Below are positions 8,342 to 17,153 of a stretch of DNA of 64,000 nt, piece by piece. Position 1 is the first letter of the stretch. Each line of letters starts with the position of its first letter. Position numbers and translations under genes: made by a program. The notes below the pieces were generated by a model, which was not told the DNA's origin, searched no databases, and saw only the letters and a program-made list of their open reading frames with translations. Source of the stretch: Donghicola mangrovi (GTDB taxonomy: Bacteria; Pseudomonadota; Alphaproteobacteria; Rhodobacterales; Rhodobacteraceae); the NCBI RefSeq assembly GCF_013377535.1, contig NZ_JABCJE010000001.1:372001-436000 (forward strand). Reading direction: 5' to 3'.

Positions 8342-9720
8342 AGCCCCAGTACCTGTGGCAAGGCCCTGGACAGCGCCCGCGCGCCCTGCTGGACGCCGCC
8401 CTTGGGGCGGGCGGGCAGCGATGCGGGTGTCCAACCGTAGATGTCGAAATGGGCATAGCGCCCCTCGCCCGCAAAGCGGCGCAGGAACAGCGCGGCGGTG
8501 ATCGACCCCGCGAACCCACCCGACGGCGCGTTGTCCAGATCGGCGATGCCGGGCTCGATCATCGGCTCGTAGGGCGCGTGAAACGGCATCTGCCAGACGG
8601 GGTCTGCCATCGCGGAGCCAGCCGCCATCAACGCCTGCGCCAGAGCGGCATCATCGGTGTAGAATGGCGCGATATCAGGGCCGACCGCCACGCGCGCCGC
8701 GCCTGTCAGGGTTGCCATGGTCAGCATCAGGTCGGGTGTTTCTTCGGCCCCATAGGCCAGCGCGTCGGCCAGCACCAGACGCCCTTCGGCATCGGTATTG
8801 TTGATCTCGACCGTCAGCCCGTTGCGGGCGGTCAGGATATCGCCGGGGCGGAAGCTGTTGCCCGATACGTTGTTTTCCACTGCAGGGATCAGCACGCGCA
8901 GACGAACCTGCCAGCTGGACGCCATGATAATCTGCGCCAGCCCCAGAACGGTGGCCGAGCCGCCCATATCCTTTTTCATCAGGCCCATAGAACTGCCGGG
9001 TTTCAGGTTCAGACCGCCCGTGTCAAAGCACACGCCTTTGCCCACCAGGGTCAGGGTCGGGCCAGCGTCCCCCCAGCGCATGTCGATCAGGCGCGGCTCT
9101 TGCTCGGCGGCGCGGCCAACCGCGTGGATCATGGGGAAGTTCTGTTCCAACAGCGCCTCGCCCACGGTCACGTCGATGGATGCGCCATGGGTTGCGGCCA
9201 GTTCACGGGCAGCGACCTCCAGTTCTGCGGGGCCCATGTCGGCGGCGGGGGTGTTGATCAGGGTGCGGGTCAGGGCTTCGGCATTGGCGAGGATTTCGAC
9301 GCGAGCGGCATCCACGCCCTCGGGCGCAACCAGCTGCGCACCCAACGGGGCCTGCGATTTATAGCGGTCAAACCGATAGCCGGTCAGCAGCCAGCCAAGA
9401 GTCTCTTGCTCTAGCATCTCGGCCGGAATGCCGCCTTCCAAGGCAAAGGTCAGCGGCGGCAAGGCAGGCACAGCAGCGGCCAAAGCGAACCGGCCACGGG
9501 CACGGGTGGCTTCGGTCCCATACCCGACAAGAGCACCCGCAGGTGCCCCATCCGCCCCCGGCAGAACCAAGGCCTGACCGATCGCGCCAGAAAAAACAGA
9601 CGCACGAACCCATGCGGCATGGGCGGGCGTCAATGTCTCGATAAAGCTGTCCAGATCATCCGCCCCAACCACATAAAGTGGCAGGGCATCGGTGGTCTGC
9701 TGCGCGAATTGCAATGTCAT
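8338..9720 (-). CDS. M17-family leucyl aminopeptidase
   Basis: 460 aa. The C-terminal catalytic domain (from about residue 165) contains the metal-binding segment GKGVCFDTGGLNLK, KKDMGGSA and the family signature NTDAEGRLVLAD. Two metal ions activate water for removal of N-terminal residues. The N-terminal domain is divergent, as usual in the family. Translation is coupled to the downstream NlpC/P60 gene, a pairing that suggests breakdown of cell-wall-derived or cytoplasmic peptides. Confidence 0.93.
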   Translation of the reverse strand: MTLQFAQQTTDALPLYVVGADDLDSFIETLTPAHAAWVRASVFSGAIGQALVLPGADGAPAGALVGYGTEATRARGRFALAAAVPALPPLTFALEGGIPAEMLEQETLGWLLTGYRFDRYKSQAPLGAQLVAPEGVDAARVEILANAEALTRTLINTPAADMGPAELEVAARELAATHGASIDVTVGEALLEQNFPMIHAVGRAAEQEPRLIDMRWGDAGPTLTLVGKGVCFDTGGLNLKPGSSMGLMKKDMGGSATVLGLAQIIMASSWQVRLRVLIPAVENNVSGNSFRPGDILTARNGLTVEINNTDAEGRLVLADALAYGAEETPDLMLTMATLTGAARVAVGPDIAPFYTDDAALAQALMAAGSAMADPVWQMPFHAPYEPMIEPGIADLDNAPSGGFAGSITAALFLRRFAGEGRYAHFDIYGWTPASLPARPKGGVQQGARALSRALPQVLGL

Positions 9721-9789
9721 TGCGGCCTCCTGACTGCGGTCTTGCCGCGCAGCCTAGCGTGCCGCGCGGTGACCGCAAGGCCGACCGGA

Positions 9790-10419
9790 TCACAACTTGC
9801 GCTGGTTGGCCCAGAGCGCCGCTTGGGTGCGGTTGTCCACGCCGATCTTCGAGTAGATCGAGCGCAGGTGCATCTTCACGGTGGTTTCGCTCAGACCCAG
9901 CTCGTTGGCCACGTCCTTGTTCGAGCGGCCTTCGGCGACCAGCAGCAGAACGTCACTCTCGCGAGAGGACAGGTTCTCGATGCGGGGCTTCTTGGGCTCT
10001 GCCTTGCGGGTAAAGAATTCTGCGGGCAGGAAGGTTTCCCCCATCAGCAGGAAGCGGATCGCGTTGGCGAACGCTTCGGCGCGGCTGGTTTTGGGGATGT
10101 AGCCTTTGGCACCCATCGCCATCGCGTCATAGATCGCCTCGCGGGGCAGATCCGACGAGATCAGCGCGGTGGGGGTGTTGTCCGACCGATCCAGAACTTG
10201 GGACAGGCCGCTCAGGCCCGAAACGCCCGGCAGGTTGTAGTCCAGAAGGATCAGGTCGTAATCGTGGTCTTCGATCAGATCGAGCGCGGTCTCCAGATCG
10301 GGCGCCGTGTCGACCTGAGCCTCGAGCGCCGCGTTGAAGTAGCGCATGAGAACGTCAAGAATAAGTTGATGATCGTCGATCATCAGGATGCGTTTCGACC
10401 CGGCAGATTCTGCGATCAT
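9790..10419 (-). CDS. LuxR/NarL-family response regulator
   Basis: 209 aa from MIAESAGSKRI; GGAG lies about 12 nt upstream, so longer upstream in-frame starts are unlikely. The receiver domain (10-125) has the acidic pair Asp15-Asp16, phospho-acceptor Asp60 in ILLDYNLPG and Lys in GYIPKTS. The C-terminal GerE helix-turn-helix (148-205) reads LSSRESDVLLLVAEG and NELGLSETTVKMHL. No sensor kinase is adjacent, so it is an orphan here. A long 533-bp upstream region separates it from the divergent carbonic anhydrase gene. Confidence 0.93.
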   Translation of the reverse strand: MIAESAGSKRILMIDDHQLILDVLMRYFNAALEAQVDTAPDLETALDLIEDHDYDLILLDYNLPGVSGLSGLSQVLDRSDNTPTALISSDLPREAIYDAMAMGAKGYIPKTSRAEAFANAIRFLLMGETFLPAEFFTRKAEPKKPRIENLSSRESDVLLLVAEGRSNKDVANELGLSETTVKMHLRSIYSKIGVDNRTQAALWANQRKL

Positions 10420-10952
10420 AGGCCTGTACTCCACTTCATTTGCCCCTTGGCAGGGCGCTGCATTCGCTCGGGCGGTGCGAGGGGCTGCCGCTCGATAGGC
10501 TGGCCTGCTGTACAGGCTGCCCCACACCAGCGGGTGCAAGGCAAAGGGAGTTGTGCACAACGACCCGTTTCAACTGGCCTGACGGTGCAGATTTCTTACG
10601 AAAGTCTGCCCCCCACCGGCTTGGCTTTGCCCCTCTGTTCGGCGGGCTTGGCATTGGTGTGTGCCGGTTTGGCTGTTGAAAGGTGATCGTTCAGGTGAGC
10701 ACGATACCCAACGAACGCGAGATTAAATGAAAGAATGGCTGCGTAAATTGCCCGCATACCATTTAAACGGCTGATTATACCTAAGTGTTGACACCGGAAC
10801 GATAGTATAACCCAGACTTACACTTACCGGTCCCGTGCAGCGTCAAAACGCCACGTAAAAGCGTATTTTCACTGAAGAACAATCGTTTAATTCCCCTCGC
10901 AATTTAGGATATAGAGCAGTAATTTTGTCCAAATTGCTTCGGAGGATGACGA
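10420..10952. other. 533-bp divergent intergenic region, AT-richer near the carbonic anhydrase gene
   Basis: No convincing ORF. The left half (10420-10690) is GC-rich leader-like sequence for the response regulator. The right half is clearly AT-richer. A perfect TATAAT reads on the minus strand at 10779-10774 without a good -35 box, and TTGACA reads on the plus strand at 10788-10793 without a -10 at 16-18 bp. Promoters for both flanking genes presumably lie here, but I cannot place them. Confidence 0.4.
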
Positions 10953-11603
10953 ATGAAGTTTGCGAAACCGCTGCCGTCCTACTTGGTTCACCGCTATCAG
11001 GGATGGCGCGCGACGACCTACACTGAGAATCAGGCATGGTATCGTAGACTGGCAGACGAGGGTCAGCGCCCCCGCGCCATGGTCATTTCCTGCTGTGATT
11101 CCCGCGTTCACGTGACCTCGATCTTTGGCGCGGATACCGGCGAGTTCTTTATTCACCGCAACATCGCCAACCTGGTCCCCCCCTACGAGCCCGATGGCCT
11201 GCAGCACGGCACCTCGGCGACTGTGGAATACGCGGTGACCGCGCTAAAGGTCGCGCACCTGATCGTTCTGGGTCACTCGAACTGTGGTGGTGTGCAGGGC
11301 TGCATGAACATGTGCTGCGGCCATGCCCCCGAGCTGGAAGAGAAAACCAGCTTTGTCGGTCGCTGGATGGACATCCTGCGCCCCGGTTACGCGGCGGTCG
11401 AAAGCATCACAGACGAAAAAGAGCGCCTGCGCGCTCTGGAAAAGAAAGCCGTCTGTGTGTCGCTGGAAAATCTGATGACCTTCCCGTTCATCGAAACCGC
11501 GGTCAAGGACGGCTCGTTGACCGTTCACGGCCTGTGGACCGACATCGGCGAAGGCTCGCTAGAGTATTACGATCCCGAGACGGACAAGTTCCTGAAGGTC
11601 TGA
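10953..11603 (+). CDS. Beta-class carbonic anhydrase
   Basis: 216 aa. Interconverts CO2 and bicarbonate in the cytoplasm. The zinc and active-site motifs are CCDSR (Cys47, Asp49, Arg51) and HSNCGG (His108, Cys111), the standard CxDSR/HxxC set of beta carbonic anhydrases. RNIAN and GTSATVEYAV are the expected flanking motifs. CGGAGGA precedes the ATG. The stop is immediately adjacent to the stop of a convergent small gene. Confidence 0.96.
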   Translation: MKFAKPLPSYLVHRYQGWRATTYTENQAWYRRLADEGQRPRAMVISCCDSRVHVTSIFGADTGEFFIHRNIANLVPPYEPDGLQHGTSATVEYAVTALKVAHLIVLGHSNCGGVQGCMNMCCGHAPELEEKTSFVGRWMDILRPGYAAVESITDEKERLRALEKKAVCVSLENLMTFPFIETAVKDGSLTVHGLWTDIGEGSLEYYDPETDKFLKV

Positions 11604-11783
11604 TCAGGCGCTGGCGCGCGGCGCCAGTTCCGAATGGGCCTGCAAATCGGTTCTGAACAGCCGCTCCATCTCGGAGCGGCTGACTTTTTTCCGGACAGGG
11701 CGATCGGTTGCCTCGGCCACATGAGACTCGGCCGTTGCGGCAGCGATTTTGCGTGCGGCAAGCAGGTGTCCGATCGTGAACAT
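11604..11783 (-). CDS. Small hypothetical protein, 59 aa
   Basis: Starts MFTIGHLLAARKIAAAT, with GGAG 9-10 nt upstream; a longer start 36 bp upstream lacks such a site. It is a basic, helix-prone protein without a signal peptide or recognised domain. The good ribosome-binding site and the exact abutment of its stop with the carbonic anhydrase stop support a real gene. Function unknown. Confidence 0.6.
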   Translation of the reverse strand: MFTIGHLLAARKIAAATAESHVAEATDRPVRKKVSRSEMERLFRTDLQAHSELAPRASA

Positions 11784-11970
11784 GGCAGGTCTCCGTCTGG
11801 ATGAGTCAAAGGACATCATACCTGCGGGCCGCCCGTGCCACCCGACAGCCCATCGGATGTTTCACGGATGATCCGGATAGCGGTCGCACCTTTTGACGGT
11901 ACAGCCTCGACCTGCGGAGGTGGGATCGGGACTGCGGCTTACACATCGCACTGGCCAACCCACGAATCAG

Positions 11971-11996
11971 AATGGCGCGGACCGTGCCGCGCCATT
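11971..11996 (-). terminator. Perfect 10-bp hairpin downstream of the secreted-protein gene
   Basis: AATGGCGCGG and CCGCGCCATT pair perfectly around a 6-nt loop. It lies 36 bp after the stop of the minus-strand gene at 12032. In the direction of that transcript the U-rich stretch precedes rather than follows the stem, so it is a terminator-like hairpin rather than a textbook intrinsic terminator. Confidence 0.5.
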
Positions 11997-12031
11997 CGAA
12001 AAACGATCACTGATTAAGACACTTGTCCGGA

Positions 12032-12502
12032 TCAGTTCTGCGAAATGATATTCGACTGATCGGTCACCTGAGCGATGATCACACACTCGCCATAACCCTC
12101 GAGCAGCGAGGCGTTACAGATATCCAGCGCGATCTTGTCCGAGTCTTCAAAGCTCTTGAAGTCGTTCGCCATGCCGGTCACCACAGCGGGGTTCTGCATG
12201 CTGCAGCTGTCATCGACGTTCGCGGGCAGGGTCGGCACGGCCAGCGAAGCATAGCCTTCGGTGTCGGCGGCCCAGTCGATGATGTCAGCCTTGTCGTTTT
12301 CACAAACGCCTTCAACAACGGTCAGGTGGCGTGCCTCGGGGAACATCGAACCGTCGGTTACAACGTCAACCATCGGACGGTCGGGGCCGTGGTACTGAAC
12401 AGGGTTGCCGGTCGATTCAATCAGCTGTTCTTCGGTCGCCGCAAAACCAGCAACGGGGATCAGGGCAACGGTCGATGCAAGTACGAAGTTCTTGAAAGTC
12501 AT
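12032..12502 (-). CDS. Secreted four-cysteine protein, paralogue A (unknown function)
   Basis: 156 aa. A Sec signal peptide (MTFKNFVLASTVALIPVAGFAA) occupies the first 22 residues; GAGAGGAAT sits just before the ATG at 12502. The mature part opens with EQLIESTGNPVQY and has four cysteines in the contexts GVCEND, DSCSMQN, DICNAS and GECVI. The same order, spacing and flanks recur in the neighbouring gene at 12680-13132, so the two arose by tandem duplication. Two periplasmic disulfides are plausible. I do not recognise the family. Confidence 0.82.
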   Translation of the reverse strand: MTFKNFVLASTVALIPVAGFAATEEQLIESTGNPVQYHGPDRPMVDVVTDGSMFPEARHLTVVEGVCENDKADIIDWAADTEGYASLAVPTLPANVDDSCSMQNPAVVTGMANDFKSFEDSDKIALDICNASLLEGYGECVIIAQVTDQSNIISQN

Positions 12503-12679
12503 AACTAATTCCTCTCGATCATGTCTGGTCACCCAACGCGGCTCCCCGCATTGCGTTCCCAGAAACTTTCCGAAAGAAACACCTTCACAGACCTGTGATC
12601 GCCCGTGAGCGCACCAAATCGACGCAGATTTCGGGCAAAAAGTCTTGCAGGAGATAGCGTTATCCCCTGCAAAACGCGC

Positions 12680-13132
12680 TTACATCTGGCCGTCACCAAC
12701 GATGGAAACCAGCAGACAATCTTCGTAACCGTCCAGCTTGCTGGCCTCGCAGCGGGCCATTGCGGTGGCAATTGCGGCCTCCTCGGACGACAACTGTTGC
12801 GCCCAACCACCCTTGAGGTTCGGGTTCACGATGCTGCAATCGGTCTCGATATCCTCGGGCAGACCGGGGAACGCCACGGCCGCATAGCCAGAGGTGCCCG
12901 CAGCCCAGTCCAGAATACGCTCGCGGTCGCCCGCACACATGCCGTCAACCATGCGGACATAGCGGCCGCCCTGGACAGAGGTGTTCGGCGCATAGACTTT
13001 GGCCTTGAGTTCATAGGGATTGCGATACTGGTAAGCATTTCCTGTCGAGGCGATAAACTCTTTCTCGCCTGCAAACAGCGCAGTCGCCCCAAGGCCAACC
13101 ACGCCACACACTGTCACACACAGTCTGAGCAT
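12680..13132 (-). CDS. Secreted four-cysteine protein, paralogue B (unknown function)
   Basis: 150 aa from the ATG at 13132, which begins a signal peptide (MLRLCVTVCGVVGLGATALFA). The mature part reads EFIASTGNAYQY, then GMCAGDRERILDWAAGTSGYAAVAF, TDCSIVNP, ARCEAS and EDCLLVSIV. Each block aligns with paralogue A (for example ILDWAAGTSGYA against IIDWAADTEGYA). The two genes run in the same direction with a 177-bp gap. No catalytic motif is evident; a structural or binding role in the periplasm is a guess. Confidence 0.82.
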   Translation of the reverse strand: MLRLCVTVCGVVGLGATALFAGEKEFIASTGNAYQYRNPYELKAKVYAPNTSVQGGRYVRMVDGMCAGDRERILDWAAGTSGYAAVAFPGLPEDIETDCSIVNPNLKGGWAQQLSSEEAAIATAMARCEASKLDGYEDCLLVSIVGDGQM

Positions 13133-13239
13133 CTGAATTTCTCTATCTATCTGAAAACGATTAATGCCCTGACAGTATGAGGGAAAATGCCATTCTGAAA
13201 CAACCTTAGGATGACTAACATATCCCCGGTGTGGCATAG

Positions 13240-13268
13240 AAAAAGGCGCGCCCGGATAGACGCGCCTT
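13240..13268 (-). terminator. Intrinsic terminator of asd
   Basis: On the minus strand AAGGCGCG and CGCGCCTT pair around a 10-nt loop, followed by a run of five T. It begins about 32 bp after the asd stop. Confidence 0.85.
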
Positions 13269-13299
13269 GGTAGTCAGATCGGGACAGGTCCCGCGGGAC

Positions 13300-14322
13300 T
13301 TAGCCCTTTTTCAGGCAACGCTTGCCCAGGGTTTCGGCGATCTGAACAGCGTTCAGTGCCGCGCCCTTGCGCAGGTTGTCCGAGACGCACCACAGGTTGA
13401 TGCCGTTCTCGATGGTGCTGTCCTGACGGATGCGGCTGATGAAAGTCGCATAGTCGCCAACGCATTCGATCGGGGTGACGTAGCCACCGGGCTCGCGCTT
13501 GTCGATCACCATGATACCGGGCGCTTCGCGCAGGATGTCACGGGCTTCTTCTTCGTCCAGGAACTCTTCGAACTCGATGTTGATCGCTTCGGAGTGGCCT
13601 ACGAATACAGGAACGCGCACGCAGGTTGCGGTGACCTTGATCGACGGATCGACGATCTTCTTAGTCTCGACAACCATCTTCCACTCTTCCTTGGTCGTGC
13701 CATCTTCCATGAAGACGTCGATCTGGGGAATGACGTTGAAGGCGATCTGCTTCTGGAACTTGGAGGCTTCTTTCTCCTGACCGGGGACGTACATGCCCTT
13801 GGTCTGATCCCACAGCTCGTCCATGCCCTCTTTGCCCGCGCCGGAAACCGACTGGTAGGTGCTGACAACGACGCGCTTGATCTTGGCGCGGTCGTGCAGG
13901 GGCTTCAGCGCGACAACCATCTGCGCAGTCGAGCAGTTGGGGTTCGCGATGATGTTTTTCTTGGTGTAGTTGTCGACAGCCTCGGGGTTCACTTCCGGAA
14001 CGACCAGCGGGATCTCCGGGTCATAGCGATAGAGCGAGGAGTTGTCGATCACGACGCAACCAGCCGCAGCCGCGATGGGCGCGTACTTTTTGGTGGCATC
14101 CGAACCGATGGCGAACAGAGCGATATCCCAACCCGCGAAATCGAACTGTTCGATATCCTGGGTAGTGAGTGTCTTGTCGCCAAAGCTTACTTCAGTGCCG
14201 AGGCTGCGGCGGCTTGCCAGCGCTGCAATCTCATCGACAGGGAACTGGCGCTCGGCCAGAATATTCAGCATTTCGCGGCCCACGTTGCCCGTGGCACCCG
14301 CGACGACGACCTTATAGCCCAT
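13300..14322 (-). CDS. asd: Aspartate-semialdehyde dehydrogenase
   Basis: 340 aa, the usual length. Reduces aspartyl phosphate to aspartate semialdehyde with NADPH, the branch point to lysine/diaminopimelate, threonine and methionine. N-terminal GATGNVGREML binds NADP. Catalytic Cys130 lies in NPNCSTAQ, and the substrate-binding GHSEAINIEF segment follows. I chose ATG at 14322 because GGAGG stands 9 nt upstream and it begins MGYKVVVAGATG. dapD, dapE and dapF of the same pathway lie elsewhere in the window. Confidence 0.97.
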   Translation of the reverse strand: MGYKVVVAGATGNVGREMLNILAERQFPVDEIAALASRRSLGTEVSFGDKTLTTQDIEQFDFAGWDIALFAIGSDATKKYAPIAAAAGCVVIDNSSLYRYDPEIPLVVPEVNPEAVDNYTKKNIIANPNCSTAQMVVALKPLHDRAKIKRVVVSTYQSVSGAGKEGMDELWDQTKGMYVPGQEKEASKFQKQIAFNVIPQIDVFMEDGTTKEEWKMVVETKKIVDPSIKVTATCVRVPVFVGHSEAINIEFEEFLDEEEARDILREAPGIMVIDKREPGGYVTPIECVGDYATFISRIRQDSTIENGINLWCVSDNLRKGAALNAVQIAETLGKRCLKKG

Positions 14323-14439
14323 TCTTGGGTCCTCCGTTACAGTACGGCGCGGGATGTACCCCAATACCGGCTTGTGGAAAAGGGCTTCCCCCTTTCGATT
14401 CTGTGTGAAAAACATGTAACAGGCTAGAAAGTTGCAGAT

Positions 14440-15483
14440 ATGACCCGCCGCAAGCCCTTCGAAATCGCCGGACGCAGTATTCCGGCAGGCCTTCGGGCCA
14501 CAGTAGACCTACCTGTGACGGTTCAATCCGACCACACACCGGTCAATTTATCCGTTCATGTGATTCACGGCGCCAAGGATGGCCCCACCATGTTCGTCAG
14601 CGCGGGCGTGCACGGTGACGAGGTGATCGGCGTGGAAGTCGTGCGCCGTTTGCTGCGTGTGCAGTCGCTGAATCGCCTTAACGGCACCTTACTGGTTGTG
14701 CCGATCGTGAACTCGTTCGGGTTCCAAAGCCACTCGCGCTATCTGCCCGACCGCCGCGACCTGAACCGCAGCTTTCCGGGCCACCCCACGGGGTCGCTGG
14801 CCAGCCGCCTTGCGCATATCTTCCTGAACGAAGTGGTCATGCGCGCAGAACTGGGGATCGACCTGCACTCGGCGGCCGTACACCGCACCAACCTGCCGCA
14901 AATCCGGATCTCGCCGGACAGCGAGCGATTGATGACTCTCGCCAAAAGCTTTGGCGCGCCGGTGATCATGACCTCGAAACTGCGCGACGGCTCCCTGCGC
15001 GGGGTCGCCAAAGATCGCGGCGTGGACATGCTGCTCTATGAAGCAGGCGAAGGCCTACGGTTCGACGAAATGGCTGTCCGCACCGGAGTGGCGGGCATCT
15101 TGCGCGTGATGCGCGATCTGAACATGATCCCGAAAAAGGGCGTCCCCGTCACCAAAGCCCCCCCGATGATCTCTCGCAGTTCCAGCTGGACCCGCGCGCC
15201 CATGGGCGGCCTGATGCGTACCTTCAAACGCCGCGGCGAAGTGGTGAACGAAGGCGATATCCTTGGCCTGATCTCGGACCCCTTTGGCGAGAAAGAGGCA
15301 GAAATACTGGCCGAGGACAGCGGCATCATCGTGGGCCGCGCGGTTATGCCTGTAGTGAACGAAGGTGACGCGATCTACCACATCGCCCAAATCAAACGCC
15401 CCGAGGCCGCCGGAGAAACGGTGGAGCAGCTGAACGCGGAACTCATGGCCGCACCGATGTTCGACGAAGACGAAATCATCTAA
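14440..15483 (+). CDS. Succinylglutamate desuccinylase/aspartoacylase-family M14 deacylase
   Basis: 347 aa. Zinc-carboxypeptidase-like fold: GVHGDEVIG supplies His and Glu zinc ligands, DLNRSFPG is the family substrate loop and GIDLHSAA supplies the third ligand. A C-terminal beta-barrel domain (from about residue 250) contains RAPMGGLMR and GDILGLISDPFG, as in AstE/aspartoacylase-like proteins. It removes acyl groups from an N-acylated small molecule, possibly an N-acyl amino acid, but the substrate is not known. It is divergent from asd. Confidence 0.9.
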   Translation: MTRRKPFEIAGRSIPAGLRATVDLPVTVQSDHTPVNLSVHVIHGAKDGPTMFVSAGVHGDEVIGVEVVRRLLRVQSLNRLNGTLLVVPIVNSFGFQSHSRYLPDRRDLNRSFPGHPTGSLASRLAHIFLNEVVMRAELGIDLHSAAVHRTNLPQIRISPDSERLMTLAKSFGAPVIMTSKLRDGSLRGVAKDRGVDMLLYEAGEGLRFDEMAVRTGVAGILRVMRDLNMIPKKGVPVTKAPPMISRSSSWTRAPMGGLMRTFKRRGEVVNEGDILGLISDPFGEKEAEILAEDSGIIVGRAVMPVVNEGDAIYHIAQIKRPEAAGETVEQLNAELMAAPMFDEDEII

Positions 15484-15492
15484 AGTGGTCGC

Positions 15493-15510
15493 CCTGCCCC
15501 TCTGGGCAGG
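15493..15510 (+). terminator. Hairpin after the M14 deacylase gene
   Basis: CCTGCCC and GGGCAGG pair perfectly around CTCT, starting 10 bp after the stop codon. The following CAAATCCTCT is only weakly T-rich, so efficiency as an intrinsic terminator is uncertain. Confidence 0.5.
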
Positions 15511-15533
15511 CAAATCCTCTCAGGTCGCGTGGT

Positions 15534-15555
15534 GAGTATTTTTTGCAAAAAGAAG
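15534..15555 (+). repeat. 22-nt dispersed repeat, copy 1 (GAGTATTT...AAAAAGAAG)
   Basis: Begins GAGTATTT and ends AAAAAGAAG. It is inverted relative to copy 2 twelve bases further on; the two share 17 of 22 positions and can form a long hairpin between the convergent M14 and lytic transglycosylase genes. Copies also occur at 32906 and 36006. Confidence 0.7.
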
Positions 15556-15567
15556 GCGGAACTTGTG

Positions 15568-15589
15568 CTTCTTTTTACCCCAAATACTC
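15568..15589 (-). repeat. 22-nt dispersed repeat, copy 2 (inverted partner of copy 1)
   Basis: On the minus strand it begins GAGTATTTGGGG and ends AAAAAGAAG. Pairing with copy 1 across a 12-nt loop gives a stem with outer and inner arms of 8 and 9 bp. Placed between two convergent genes, the pair could act as a bidirectional terminator. Confidence 0.7.
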
Positions 15590-15637
15590 AACGGCACCGT
15601 CACTCAAACCAACTGACCGCTCCAGAAAAAGGCGCGA

Positions 15638-16942
15638 CTATCGAAGCCGCTCCAGCAACCTCAAAGAGGGGTATCCGTCAGGAATGAGCCCCTTTGACCG
15701 CTGGTAATCTCGGACCGCGTCAATTGTGTTGGGGCCAATCCGGCCGTCGATACCTTTGGTACTGAACCCTGCATCGGTCAGACGTTCCTGCATCTCTTGC
15801 CGCTCGACAAAGGTCAGTGCGCGGTCGCCGCGAGGCCAGTCCGACTGGATTTTGGGGCCACCCATCAGGCGGTCGCTCAGGTGGCCGACGCCAATGACAT
15901 AGGCGTCGGCGGTGTTGTACCGCTCGATCACGCTGAAGTTCTTGAAGATCATGAATGCGGCCCCCTGCGCCCCCGCGGGCAGCAGGATGGACGCGGTACC
16001 GAAGTCCCGCACCGCATGGCCGTTCATGTCCGTGATCCCCATTCGGGCCCAGTCCGACGGCATCTTCTCGATCCGGCGGTTGGATTGGGTGTAATCGAAC
16101 CCTTCGGGCAGTTTGACTTCGACGCCCCACGGCATCCCTTTGACCCAGCCGAAACGCGCCAGATACGCGGCGGTCGAGGCCAGAGCATCCGAAGGGTCTT
16201 CCCCCCAGATGTCGCGACGGCCATCGCCGGTGAAATCGACCGCGTAATCCAGATAGCTGGTCGGGATAAATTGAGTGTGCCCCATCGCCCCCGCCCAAGA
16301 GCCAGTCATGTTTCGCGGCGCGACATCCCCCGCTTGCAGGATCTTGAGCGCAGCGACCAGTTGCCCTTCGAAGAACTGCCCTCGGCGCCCATCGAAGGCC
16401 AGCGTCGACAGGGCGCTGATAATATCGATGTCCCCGCGGAACGTGCCATAGGCGCTTTCCAGTCCCCAGATCGCGGCAACGACCTCTTTTTCGACGCCAT
16501 ATTTGGCCTCGATCGCATCAAGGGTCTTGGCATATTTGCGCAGGGCATCCTTGCCGTTCTTCACCCGCGCATCCGAGGCGGCGCTGTCCAGATAGTCCCA
16601 AAGGGTCTTGGTGAATTCGGACTGGTTTCGGTCTTTTTTAACCACATCGGGCAGATAGGTGGCCCCCGCAAAGGCGCGCTGCAGGGTCGCTTCGGAGATG
16701 CCCTGCGACACCGCACGCCCGTGGAACGCGGCCAGCCACGCGTCATAGCCAGAATTTGCGGCGATCTCGGTCACTTGGGGCACCTCGGACGTTTGGGCGA
16801 CAGCCGGCGCAGCATAGCGGCCGTTTTGCAGAACTGCCACATCCGGCGCAGTTTGTCTTGGCCCGCGCACGGCTATATCGGCGGCAGCGGCCTCGGCAGA
16901 GAGGGCCACAACAACTGTCGATAGAATTGCGCGAAAGGGCAT
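15638..16942 (-). CDS. Lytic murein transglycosylase (MltB-like) with peptidoglycan-binding domain
   Basis: 434 aa. Signal peptide over residues 1-21 (cleavage near AAAADI). The SLT_2/MltB catalytic domain spans about 60-355: WGLESAYGTFRG supplies catalytic Glu162, followed by AGAMGHTQFIPTSYLDYAVDFTGDG. Residues 375-432 form a PG_binding_1 domain (GIDGRIGPNTIDAVRDYQRSKGL split across its repeats). It cleaves glycan strands to 1,6-anhydro-muropeptides in the periplasm. Stand-alone gene. Confidence 0.93.
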   Translation of the reverse strand: MPFRAILSTVVVALSAEAAAADIAVRGPRQTAPDVAVLQNGRYAAPAVAQTSEVPQVTEIAANSGYDAWLAAFHGRAVSQGISEATLQRAFAGATYLPDVVKKDRNQSEFTKTLWDYLDSAASDARVKNGKDALRKYAKTLDAIEAKYGVEKEVVAAIWGLESAYGTFRGDIDIISALSTLAFDGRRGQFFEGQLVAALKILQAGDVAPRNMTGSWAGAMGHTQFIPTSYLDYAVDFTGDGRRDIWGEDPSDALASTAAYLARFGWVKGMPWGVEVKLPEGFDYTQSNRRIEKMPSDWARMGITDMNGHAVRDFGTASILLPAGAQGAAFMIFKNFSVIERYNTADAYVIGVGHLSDRLMGGPKIQSDWPRGDRALTFVERQEMQERLTDAGFSTKGIDGRIGPNTIDAVRDYQRSKGLIPDGYPSLRLLERLR

Positions 16943-17153
16943 AATGGAAACCTGCTCTTATCTTTGATGTCTCAAAGGCTAACTCGCAAAACTGTACCGA
17001 CAACCAGATCACCCTTGATTTCAAAGGAAATGGCAGTGTTTTGCGCATTGCAAGGAAATAGCGCGGAAATTCGCCGAATTAGGGAATATGACACGGCCCG
17101 TTTACCATCTGCTGTGATAGGGTCGGGTCGACGCTCTCAACCAGAATGGTACA

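Noticed and set aside
10788-10811. TTGACA followed by TATAAC-like bases before the carbonic anhydrase gene
   Set aside because: The spacing is about 12 bp, too short for a sigma-70 promoter.
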